A DNA stretch of 8,991 nucleotides from assembly GCA_041666465.1 (NCBI GenBank), contig JBAYGX010000058.1, positions 1 to 8,991 of the forward strand, in the 5' to 3' direction. The stretch comes from XYC2-FULL-41-22 sp041666465. Lineage in GTDB: Bacteria; Patescibacteriota; Gracilibacteria; UBA1369; UBA12470. The notes below the pieces were generated by a model. The model made no database searches, had not been told where the DNA came from, and was given only the letters and a program-made list of their open reading frames with translations. Positions 1-4,855 of the stretch are shown here, in pieces. Made by a program: the position numbers and the translations under genes. How positions within the stretch are numbered: the first letter of the stretch is position 1; each line of letters opens with the position of its first letter.

Positions 1-266
1 AAGAATAGAACACCTATAACAATCCCGAATATCCCGTAAAAGATAATGAATAAATTAGTATAAATAGCCAGCTCTCCTTTCAAGATAAATACAAATATGG
101 CGGCAAATATTTGTACCAGATAAAGTCCACATATCAAAATCATCCATGGATCTCTTATAATGCTAAAAAAAGAATTGCCATCACTAATTTTTTTTATCAA
201 AGCGTCGGCAATAATGATTGTTACTGCCGAAAAAAACATCAAGAAAATTCTGGTAAAATTTGCCAT
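1..266 (-). CDS. Small multi-pass membrane protein, drug/metabolite transporter-like (partial, C-terminus outside window)
   Basis: The minus frame is open from ATG at 266 to the window edge and gives 88 residues. Hydrophobicity suggests three membrane helices, at about residues 6-23, 41-62 and 66-87. A short charged loop (KKISDG, 25-30) follows helix 1. Helix 3 begins with GELAIYTNLFIIFYGIFG, in the position and style of the PLSVAYAIWAGLG-type segment of small multidrug-resistance and EamA-like transporters. The gene could therefore encode an SMR-size transporter or a lipid-carrier flippase subunit (ArnE/F type). The substrate cannot be read from this fragment. No Shine-Dalgarno motif precedes the start. 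The gene diverges from the sigma-like gene at 493. Membrane protein is a firm call; the family is inference. Confidence 0.62.
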   Translation of the reverse strand, partial: MANFTRIFLMFFSAVTIIIADALIKKISDGNSFFSIIRDPWMILICGLYLVQIFAAIFVFILKGELAIYTNLFIIFYGIFGIVIGVLF

Positions 267-492
267 AAAAACAGTTAAAGTTTTTCAAATTACTCTCTTA
301 ATAATCAGTTTAGCTTCATCATAGTGGATGTAAATACAAATATTGAGATTGCATACGCAATCGACTTGATAATATAGTTTCCGGAATGGCTACCGGTCTG
401 ATCGCCACTATCGTCGTACGAGCCTGAATTACAACCGTTTGTTGTTTGAGCTATCATCTCCATATGTTAGAATTATTGCCTTTATTTTTGAC
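267..492. other. Divergent intergenic region with repeat and short palindromes
   Basis: This gap separates the divergent starts at 266 (minus) and 493 (plus). Besides the 30-bp repeat it holds an 8-bp palindrome TCGTACGA at 414-421 and a small stem ACAAC/GTTGT at 431-445. I see no convincing promoter for either gene and no Shine-Dalgarno motif before 493. From 439 the sigma-like frame is already open and begins with TTG, so part of this gap could be coding if that start is used. Confidence 0.45.
345..374 (+). repeat. Left copy of 30-bp direct repeat with palindromic core
   Basis: This 30-bp stretch matches 2207-2236 at 29 of 30 positions; the only difference is A at 364 against G at 2226. 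Its core GATTGCATACGCAATC is an inverted repeat (GATTGC, ATAC loop, GCAATC). The similarity stops sharply on both sides. The copy lies in the gap between the divergent membrane-protein gene and the sigma-like gene. Read in one frame both copies encode EIAYAI(D/G)LII, so a relic of coding sequence is possible, but no start or upstream gene supports translation here. Confidence 0.8.
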
Positions 493-2187
493 ATGAGACC
501 ATATTGCACATCGTTAACCAGAGAAGCAGTTGTAGAGATCGCCATAGAAAGTTTTGATACCCTTGACTTGCCAGATGAAATTTCCGCTCATGGTGATTTT
601 GTGAAAGATCAGATTAGGCGTGCTTTCTCAGATCCTCGACTTCCCGATGTGTTCAAAGACAAGCGTCATTTTTCTAAATGTATGTTTTATCACATAAAAA
701 CTCCGACCATAGCGGTTGCTGAACATTGTGGATTAGAGCTAACTGATGTTTCATCTTGTCGTGCCAAGATTTGCACCCAGATTGCACTAACATTTTATCA
801 ATCTTATATTCAAGAAGCCCTTCGGACATTGCTTATACCCTATTGTCAAACGCATACTCCGCCATCAAAACATTGGGGCATGTGTTCTATTTTTTATTGG
901 GACGACGCGTGGGGACGCGCTTTTTATTCTTTTTGGAAAAATAATATTGAAAAAAATGATGATGATATTTTTTGTGAACAAATACTCCCCTATTTACCTG
1001 GAAAATGGCGTTCTTCATACAAGCCACAAAAACCTGCATGTGTTTGTCCACATATTTGGTCTCAAATGGACGATGATGATATGGTTGCCAGCTTGTGTTC
1101 TCTCGAGGGATCTAGAGATCCAGCAAAACAACAGTGGGGGATCGGATCATTGGCTCATTGGAAAGATCCTATTACCAAAGCTCCTTGGGGCAAGAGTTTT
1201 TGGCATTATTGGAGAAGTTATGTTGAACCTGATGGCGAGGCAATGTTTCGTGAACGGATGCTACCTAAATTCCCTCTAGCCTGGCAAGAGAATTTCAAAC
1301 CTATGGAGGTTTATAATTGGCAAGAACTTTCTAATATTGAGATTGCCAATATGCTTGAAACAGCTCATAAACCTCTTGGCATAAAAAAATGGGGATTATA
1401 TTCTGTAGATCGATGGATTTCAAAAGGCAGACCTCTTATGCCCTTTATACGTTACTGGCGGAGAAGCGTTGAAGGGGCTGGGGAAGACGCTATTTTTCGC
1501 CGAGACATTTTGCCTCTTCTATCAGACACTTTACAAAAGACATATCGTCCAGTTGGTTATGTTATGCCACTCCGTGAATCTACTGATGTGGATCGAACAT
1601 CAGTTGAGTCGATTGATGATCCCGATTCTCTGTATGAATTGGCTGATAAAGGGAACATGGTAGCTTTTTTGAAACTAAAGAGAATTCTCATTATTTATGT
1701 CGTTTCAAAATTATCCCGCGCCGATGATATGCAGATGGATCTTCTTGAATATGTTATTGAGCGTGCTATTCATATGCACTTACCATTTTTTGGTAAAATT
1801 ACTACATATGCCACAAGCAGTGTGAAGATTTTTTTTAGTAACCTCAGCCCTTTTGTTTTAACCGGGGATCATCCCGTCCCCTATCATCGTTTCTCGGATG
1901 GTCTTGTCGAAAACACTGTCGAAGGTGCTACTGTTGACGAGTTGGATGCGAAGAACCGTATTCAACATCTCAAATCCGAACTTGTTCGACAAGGATTTCC
2001 CGTAGACCTCATTTCTCGTCTTTTCGATCTTCTTATTGATGGAGTAAGTCTTGATGAAATCATCTTACCGGATGGCTCCTGCGAATATGAAGTTGATGAC
2101 GAGTTGATCCATGTCGCACATGCTTTAGCAGACATTGCTAAAAGACTTAAGCTGTCCGAACTACCGTCACCAAGCACTAACGATTGA
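493..2187 (+). CDS. Putative sigma-70-like / DNA-binding protein with three tryptophan-rich repeats
   Basis: The ATG at 493 gives 564 residues. The frame also extends to a TTG at 439 (582 residues), but neither start has a Shine-Dalgarno motif, so ATG is preferred. Three diverged repeats lie at about residues 128-178, 215-270 and 300-353. Each follows the pattern W-G-x2-S-x3-W, then F-x2-(F/Y)W, acidic residues, F-x4-(I/M)LP and finally (Y/F)(K/R)P, with 85-87 residues between repeat starts. A segment ending in EIANML, or its equivalent, precedes the repeats and resembles helix-turn-helix packing. Residues about 379-450 (ELADKGNMVAF ... TTYATSSVKIF) resemble sigma-70 region 2: an A-x-G-x3-A start, a central aliphatic helix and a TTYA motif. 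The stretch TPTIAVAEHCGLELTDVSS near residues 70-90 could be another helix-turn-helix. This suggests a divergent sigma factor or transcription regulator. The repeats are seen directly; the function is inference. A 30-bp direct repeat brackets the gene. Confidence 0.55.
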   Translation: MRPYCTSLTREAVVEIAIESFDTLDLPDEISAHGDFVKDQIRRAFSDPRLPDVFKDKRHFSKCMFYHIKTPTIAVAEHCGLELTDVSSCRAKICTQIALTFYQSYIQEALRTLLIPYCQTHTPPSKHWGMCSIFYWDDAWGRAFYSFWKNNIEKNDDDIFCEQILPYLPGKWRSSYKPQKPACVCPHIWSQMDDDDMVASLCSLEGSRDPAKQQWGIGSLAHWKDPITKAPWGKSFWHYWRSYVEPDGEAMFRERMLPKFPLAWQENFKPMEVYNWQELSNIEIANMLETAHKPLGIKKWGLYSVDRWISKGRPLMPFIRYWRRSVEGAGEDAIFRRDILPLLSDTLQKTYRPVGYVMPLRESTDVDRTSVESIDDPDSLYELADKGNMVAFLKLKRILIIYVVSKLSRADDMQMDLLEYVIERAIHMHLPFFGKITTYATSSVKIFFSNLSPFVLTGDHPVPYHRFSDGLVENTVEGATVDELDAKNRIQHLKSELVRQGFPVDLISRLFDLLIDGVSLDEIILPDGSCEYEVDDELIHVAHALADIAKRLKLSELPSPSTND

Positions 2188-2206
2188 ATCTGTTAAACTT
2201 CAAGAG

Positions 2207-2236
2207 GAGATTGCATACGCAATCGGCTTGATAATA
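2207..2236 (+). repeat. Right copy of 30-bp direct repeat with palindromic core
   Basis: This is the second copy of the repeat at 345-374, in the same orientation and with one mismatch (G at 2226). It starts 19 bases after the sigma-like gene's TGA stop and ends 2 bases before the tRNA-Gly(TCC) hairpin. The GATTGC/GCAATC stem is intact. Together with the left copy it frames a segment of about 1.9 kb that carries a single gene. It could be a duplicated target or attachment site, or a member of a dispersed intergenic repeat family; the window alone cannot decide. Confidence 0.8.
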
Positions 2237-2238
2237 AG

Positions 2239-2266
2239 GCGCAAAGAATACTTCGTGTCTTTGCGC
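2239..2266 (-). terminator. Hairpin downstream of tRNA-Gly(TCC)
   Basis: A 9-bp perfect stem (GCGCAAAGA at 2239-2247, TCTTTGCGC at 2258-2266) with a 10-base loop begins two bases after the tRNA CCA end. On the minus strand it is followed by CTTATTATC, a weak U-rich tail. It is best read as the tRNA terminator or 3'-processing stop. The uridine run is poor, so termination efficiency is uncertain. Confidence 0.6.
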
Positions 2267-2268
2267 TG

Positions 2269-2343
2269 TGGAGCAGGTGACGGGAATCGAACCCGTCTCT
2301 TCAGCTTGGAAGGCTGACATAATAGCCACTATACGACACCTGC
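2269..2343 (-). tRNA. tRNA-Gly (anticodon TCC), CCA encoded
   Basis: The minus strand folds as a complete 75-nt tRNA. The acceptor GCAGGTG (2343-2337) pairs with CACCTGC (2279-2273). The anticodon stem TCAGC/GCTGA holds the loop CTTCCAA, with anticodon TCC at 2310-2308. The T-arm is ACGGG-TTCGATT-CCCGT. The discriminator is U (2272) and CCA is encoded at 2271-2269. The anticodon reads GGA and, by wobble, GGG codons. A putative promoter lies upstream at 2396-2424 and a hairpin follows. Confidence 0.95.
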
Positions 2344-2395
2344 GAGGGAATTGTGTTTTGCTTTTTTGTGGAGATCGCCTCTTGGCGAATCGCTT

Positions 2396-2424
2396 ATATA
2401 ATTTGCCCCTTACGGGGCTGGCAA
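2396..2424 (-). promoter_or_regulatory. Putative promoter of tRNA-Gly(TCC)
   Basis: On the minus strand TTGCCA (2424-2419) and TTATAT (2401-2396) are separated by 17 bases. The spacer contains the perfect hairpin GCCCC-GTAA-GGGGC (2418-2405). The same TTGCC(A/C) -35 and 17-bp spacing occur before the other tRNA-Gly gene, which supports the call. The tRNA begins about 50 bases downstream, so a 5' leader would have to be removed. The hairpin could alternatively be a weak csaB terminator. Confidence 0.38.
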
Positions 2425-2480
2425 AACGATTTATAATATAGTGCTACGCTTTTCCGCTTCGAGGAATCGCTCCGCACTTG

Positions 2481-3497
2481 TCAGTATTTTATAGGAAAAG
2501 CTACATTATTCAACATCTTTTGGCTTTCGCGTCGCAATTCAGATGAAATCAAGTCTCTTTCTTGATAGAGAGCATCGAATTTCATTCTCAATAATTCGAA
2601 ATCGTTCAATCCTATCGCATACTTGCCGACCCCAAAAGATTCGAATAAGTTTTTAACTTTTGTTTCATATTCGAATCCGATACATGGGATACCCGACATG
2701 AAACAAATTATGCTGGCGTGTAGACGGAAATTGAGAGCGAGAGAGCCTCTTGAGAAAATTTCTTTAAAATTATCAAAATCAATTTCTGCCATTTGCGCCT
2801 TATACGAAACAATTTCGCTTGCCGTTTTTTCCGACAACGATTTATCTGCACGATCGAAAATCAAAAAATTAGCCTTAAGTCCATACTCCAAATAAACCCA
2901 CTCAAGAAACTCCGCCATTTTTTTCGCGAAATCTTTTTGCAGAAATTTCCAGTCTCTTAACACGATGAGCAACTCTCCGCCTTTTGCCTTTTCTAACTTC
3001 ATGGCGAAGACCGGATCCGGTGCGATTTTGATTTCTTTTTTCACGCCAAGTGAACGTAATATTTTTTCCGATTCGCGATCGCGTAAAATTATATGCGCAA
3101 ATCGCGAGAAGATTTTTTTTATAATCCATTTCGAAAATTTTCCGTGTATTTCACCAATCCCCTGCCCGAAACAAATTATTTTTTTATGCAAAAAAATCGC
3201 CGGTAAAATCTGCATCGACCAAATCCAAATCGTAATCGGCTCCTCGCTCGTGAACAAAGTCCCTCCGCCAAAAATCACCGTGTCTGCTCTCATATAAGTC
3301 GCGAGTGTCTTAATAATTCGTCCGGTAAAAATCGAAACAATAAAAGAACGGAATCCTGACGGGAACGGATAGAAATCGTGCGAAATCACGCTGATTTTTT
3401 CGTCCTTAAGCATTCCCAAAATATTCTTAAGCACGAGCTCATCTCCGAAATTCCCGGCGCCGTAATTGCCTATTATTAATATGTTTTTTTTCTTCAT
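2481..3497 (-). CDS. csaB: Polysaccharide pyruvyl transferase, CsaB type
   Basis: This 338-residue protein is full length for the family. Enzymes of this type transfer pyruvate from phosphoenolpyruvate to a sugar of a cell-wall polysaccharide; in Gram-positives the pyruvylated wall polymer anchors S-layer proteins with SLH domains. Visible family motifs are GNYGAGNFGDE (10-20), FGGGTLF (76-82), GQGIG (111-115), LRDRES (138-143), APDPVFA near 160 and NFRLHAS around R258-H260, followed by GIPCIGFEYETKVKNLF. The two-domain glycosyltransferase-B-like layout fits. No signal peptide is seen, so it is probably cytoplasmic at the membrane face. The ATG at 3497 fits the family start. No SLH-domain or other polysaccharide gene is visible in the window, so the acceptor sugar is unknown; the gene seems to stand alone. 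Confidence 0.88.
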   Translation of the reverse strand: MKKKNILIIGNYGAGNFGDELVLKNILGMLKDEKISVISHDFYPFPSGFRSFIVSIFTGRIIKTLATYMRADTVIFGGGTLFTSEEPITIWIWSMQILPAIFLHKKIICFGQGIGEIHGKFSKWIIKKIFSRFAHIILRDRESEKILRSLGVKKEIKIAPDPVFAMKLEKAKGGELLIVLRDWKFLQKDFAKKMAEFLEWVYLEYGLKANFLIFDRADKSLSEKTASEIVSYKAQMAEIDFDNFKEIFSRGSLALNFRLHASIICFMSGIPCIGFEYETKVKNLFESFGVGKYAIGLNDFELLRMKFDALYQERDLISSELRRESQKMLNNVAFPIKY

Positions 3498-3503
3498 CTG
3501 GAA

Positions 3504-3532
3504 TTATTTTATCACACAGCACTCGCGCGTGT
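3504..3532 (-). promoter_or_regulatory. Possible csaB promoter giving a near-leaderless transcript
   Basis: On the minus strand TTACAC is followed after 17 bases by TAAAAT, preceded closely by a TG. TAAAAT ends 8 bases before the csaB ATG, so transcription would begin at or next to the start codon. The -35 match is poor. This is a tentative call based on the -10 hexamer. Confidence 0.3.
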
Positions 3533-3564
3533 AACACTCCTTGCGCAATATTATCTTTTTCTAT

Positions 3565-3593
3565 TTGCAAAAAGAAAATAATAACAGTATTCT
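3565..3593 (+). promoter_or_regulatory. Promoter of the lysine-rich small protein, with AT palindromes at the start site
   Basis: TTGCAA (3565-3570) and TATTCT (3588-3593) are separated by exactly 17 bases, which puts the transcript start near 3600 and leaves a leader of about 26 bases. Two copies of TTTAATTAA (3593-3601 and 3605-3613), each containing the palindrome TTAATTAA, sit across the start site 12 bases apart and could be an operator. The leader is rich in A and has no Shine-Dalgarno motif. Confidence 0.5.
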
Positions 3594-3625
3594 TTAATTA
3601 AGTTTTTAATTAAAACAAAAAAACA

Positions 3626-3745
3626 ATGGCAACAAAAAAGAAAAAAGTAGTCAAAAAGGCTGCTAAAAAAGTTCTTAAGAAGAAGGTAAAGAAGGTCGCG
3701 AAGAAAGCTAAAAAGTGCTGCGGTGGTAAGAAGTGCTGCAAGTAG
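3626..3745 (+). CDS. Lysine-rich histone-H1-like small protein with a double-cysteine tail
   Basis: This is a 39-residue ORF, ATG to TAG. About half of the residues are lysine, interspersed with alanine and valine in the KKAAKK / KKVAKK pattern of bacterial histone-H1-like tails. The C-terminus is KCCGGKKCCK, with two adjacent-cysteine pairs separated by GGKK. A promoter with 17-bp spacing lies upstream and a strong terminator downstream, so it is a complete single-gene unit despite its size. Lysine-rich tails of this type bind DNA or RNA by charge; the Cys pairs could bind metal (zinc, copper or iron) or form disulfides. No Shine-Dalgarno motif is present; the leader is AAAACAAAAAAACA. Coding status is likely from the regular codon pattern and its flanking signals. 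Function is inference. Confidence 0.75.
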   Translation: MATKKKKVVKKAAKKVLKKKVKKVAKKAKKCCGGKKCCK

Positions 3746-3764
3746 TTTTTTTTGTGAATTGATG

Positions 3765-3796
3765 AAGCCCTCGCGTAATGCGGGGGCTTTTTATTT
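3765..3796 (+). terminator. Rho-independent terminator of the lysine-rich gene
   Basis: A 10-bp stem (AAGCCCTCGC at 3765-3774, GCGGGGGCTT at 3780-3789, one G-T wobble) with a GTAAT loop is followed by a T run. It lies 20 bases after the TAG stop. It also sits just beyond the stop of the convergent minus-strand gene, but the minus side lacks a clean U tract. Confidence 0.85.
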
Positions 3797-3802
3797 GGGA
3801 AT

Positions 3803-4624
3803 TTAAGCTGCTTCTTTATCTGCTTTACGGCATTTTATTGCCGGTATCTCAATGAACTCTTCAGGCAATTCGCATTCAACCGGGAATAAAACTTTTCCCC
3901 CTTTTATCTTTTTTTCACCTACTATTACCATAATGTCTTCTACACCGCATTTAATATCCATTTCCCCTGTTTTCATATCTATGACCACTCTCAAAATAAA
4001 TCGATCTATGCTGAAGGATTTTTTACCGTATGAAATATCCACTACTATCGTTTCATGTTCATCTTCTGTGCCTTCTTCCATATAACTAAAATCCAACGGA
4101 TCATTTGCTTCCCGACTTATAGCTCTGTTTTTGAAAACCAAATTAACAATATCAAAGTCCGGACTAAACTCGTACTTCCGCAAATTACCGTCCGTATACA
4201 ATATAATTCTGTCTTTCACTTCAATTCTTCCAATTATATTGAGCTGGTGATCATTTAGTAACTCGGGTTCAGCTGTGCTATGCATAGGGCTTACAAAGCC
4301 TAAATCATCGCTATGCACACTTGTGATCATTGGTATCAACAATGTAATAGGCTTATTGGTAGCAGTTAGAACTCCAAGTCTTCCTAAAATAGTTGTTTCG
4401 TTACTTATTTCCATCGAATCTCCTATCGTATGCGATATTCTTCTTCTGTTTTGAATGACATCATCATCGTCATCTATAGGCTCTAAATCTCGAGGATTTA
4501 TCTCATCTATCAAATCCATTGCTCCCAAGGTTTGTTTCTCCACTGCTTTAGCATCCACAGCTATTGCCTTTCGTGTATTTATCTCTCCCGTCCACTCTAT
4601 TTGTCCATTTCCTGATCTATCCAT
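3803..4624 (-). CDS. Hypothetical acidic cytoplasmic protein, no recognised family
   Basis: I do not recognise this 273-residue protein. It has no signal peptide or membrane segment. The first 75 residues are polar and probably disordered, with a run of five aspartates (51-55) followed by an arginine triplet (60-62). The middle and C-terminal parts (about 80-265) alternate hydrophobic and polar residues as in beta-strands: LGVLTATNKPITLLIPMI (84-101), NIIGRIEVKDRIILYTD (129-145), FSIDRFILRVVIDMKTGEMDIKCG (204-227) and IMVIVGEKKIKGGKVLFPVE (231-250). A cytoplasmic beta-sandwich or accessory protein is possible. ATG at 4624 follows an extended -10 TATAAT by 22 bases. It is followed, convergently, by the lysine-rich gene and its terminator. 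Coding status is supported by the clear promoter and by length; function is unknown. Confidence 0.7.
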   Translation of the reverse strand: MDRSGNGQIEWTGEINTRKAIAVDAKAVEKQTLGAMDLIDEINPRDLEPIDDDDDVIQNRRRISHTIGDSMEISNETTILGRLGVLTATNKPITLLIPMITSVHSDDLGFVSPMHSTAEPELLNDHQLNIIGRIEVKDRIILYTDGNLRKYEFSPDFDIVNLVFKNRAISREANDPLDFSYMEEGTEDEHETIVVDISYGKKSFSIDRFILRVVIDMKTGEMDIKCGVEDIMVIVGEKKIKGGKVLFPVECELPEEFIEIPAIKCRKADKEAA

Positions 4625-4646
4625 ATTTGTTTAATCAAATCTGTTA

Positions 4647-4675
4647 ATTATAACACAAAATAAGCCCTTTTGGAA
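4647..4675 (-). promoter_or_regulatory. Extended -10 promoter of the acidic orphan gene
   Basis: A perfect TATAAT (4652-4647, minus) is preceded by TG one base upstream, the extended -10 arrangement. The hexamer 17 bases upstream, TTCCAA, is a weak -35. Transcription would start near 4640, leaving about 15 bases before the ATG at 4624. The leader contains AAACAAAT and no Shine-Dalgarno motif. Confidence 0.6.
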
Positions 4676-4677
4676 TA

Positions 4678-4707
4678 CAAAAGAGGCCGTCCGTTCGCCT
4701 ACGGCTC
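4678..4707 (-). terminator. Terminator of tRNA-Gly(CCC)
   Basis: On the minus strand GAGCCGT pairs with ACGGCCTC (one bulged C) around a 10-base loop and is followed by TTTTGT. It starts 12 bases after the tRNA CCA end, before the promoter of the acidic orphan gene. Confidence 0.6.
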
Positions 4708-4719
4708 ACTACCGGCTTG

Positions 4720-4793
4720 TGGAGCGGGGTACGAGAATCGAACTCGCGCTTTAAGCTTGGGAAGCTCACGTACTACCACTATACTAACCCCGC
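4720..4793 (-). tRNA. tRNA-Gly (anticodon CCC), CCA encoded
   Basis: This is a complete 74-nt tRNA on the minus strand. The acceptor GCGGGGT (4793-4787) pairs perfectly with ACCCCGC (4730-4724). The D-arm is GTATAGTGGTAGTAC. The anticodon stem TGAGC/GCTTA (one G-U pair) holds TTCCCAA with anticodon CCC at 4761-4759. The T-arm is GCGAG-TTCGATT-CTCGT. The discriminator is U and CCA is encoded at 4722-4720. It reads GGG only, complementing the TCC isoacceptor at 2269-2343. Confidence 0.95.
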
Positions 4794-4805
4794 GCAACCA
4801 GGAGT

Positions 4806-4834
4806 ATTATCCGTAAAATTTGACGAAGGGGCAA
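4806..4834 (-). promoter_or_regulatory. Promoter of tRNA-Gly(CCC)
   Basis: On the minus strand TTGCCC (4834-4829) and GATAAT (4811-4806) are separated by 17 bases. The tRNA 5' end follows 12 bases after the -10, a normal distance for a tRNA with a short leader. It overlaps the opposing promoter for RNase HI (4820-4848), so the two genes may interfere with each other. Confidence 0.6.
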
Positions 4835-4848
4835 GCGGAATTTAAAGT
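4820..4848 (+). promoter_or_regulatory. RNase HI promoter, probably leaderless
   Basis: TTGACG (4820-4825, one mismatch to consensus) and TAAAGT (4843-4848) are separated by 17 bases. The ATG at 4856 lies 7 bases after the -10, so the transcript should begin at the start codon or one base before it. This also argues that the in-frame TTG at 4820 is part of the -35 and not the translation start. Confidence 0.5.
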
Positions 4849-4855
4849 GTCACAC

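Noticed and set aside
378..430. tRNA-like stretch containing GCCACTATCGTCGTACGAG, reminiscent of the reverse of tRNA-Gly(TCC)
   Set aside because: No acceptor, anticodon or T-arm pairing could be built, and similarity to the true tRNA is limited to a few bases.
756..1663. Plus-strand frames inside the sigma-like gene (756-944, 947-1279, 1469-1663) and the minus frame 1962-2177
   Set aside because: They overlap a longer frame with coherent internal repeats, and none has a recognisable motif.
345..2236. Two-copy repeat as a CRISPR array
   Set aside because: Only two copies about 1.86 kb apart with a gene between; no regular spacers and no cas genes.
2135..2317. 60-codon plus frame spanning the right repeat and the tRNA
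   Set aside because: It overlaps the end of the sigma-like gene and runs into tRNA-Gly(TCC) sequence, so it is not a plausible gene.
2440..2475. Hairpin after the csaB stop (GTGC...GCAC) as a strong terminator
   Set aside because: Pairing is imperfect and no U tract follows, so it was not listed as a feature.
2623..3297. Plus- and minus-strand frames overlapping csaB (2623-2895, 2965-3297, 2902-3129)
   Set aside because: CsaB motifs are complete in the 2481-3497 minus frame, so these are shadows.
4820..4855. TTG at 4820 as the RNase HI start
   Set aside because: Family alignment begins at the ATG at 4856 (MKQIKIYTDGSS), and the TTG at 4820 is part of a good -35 hexamer.
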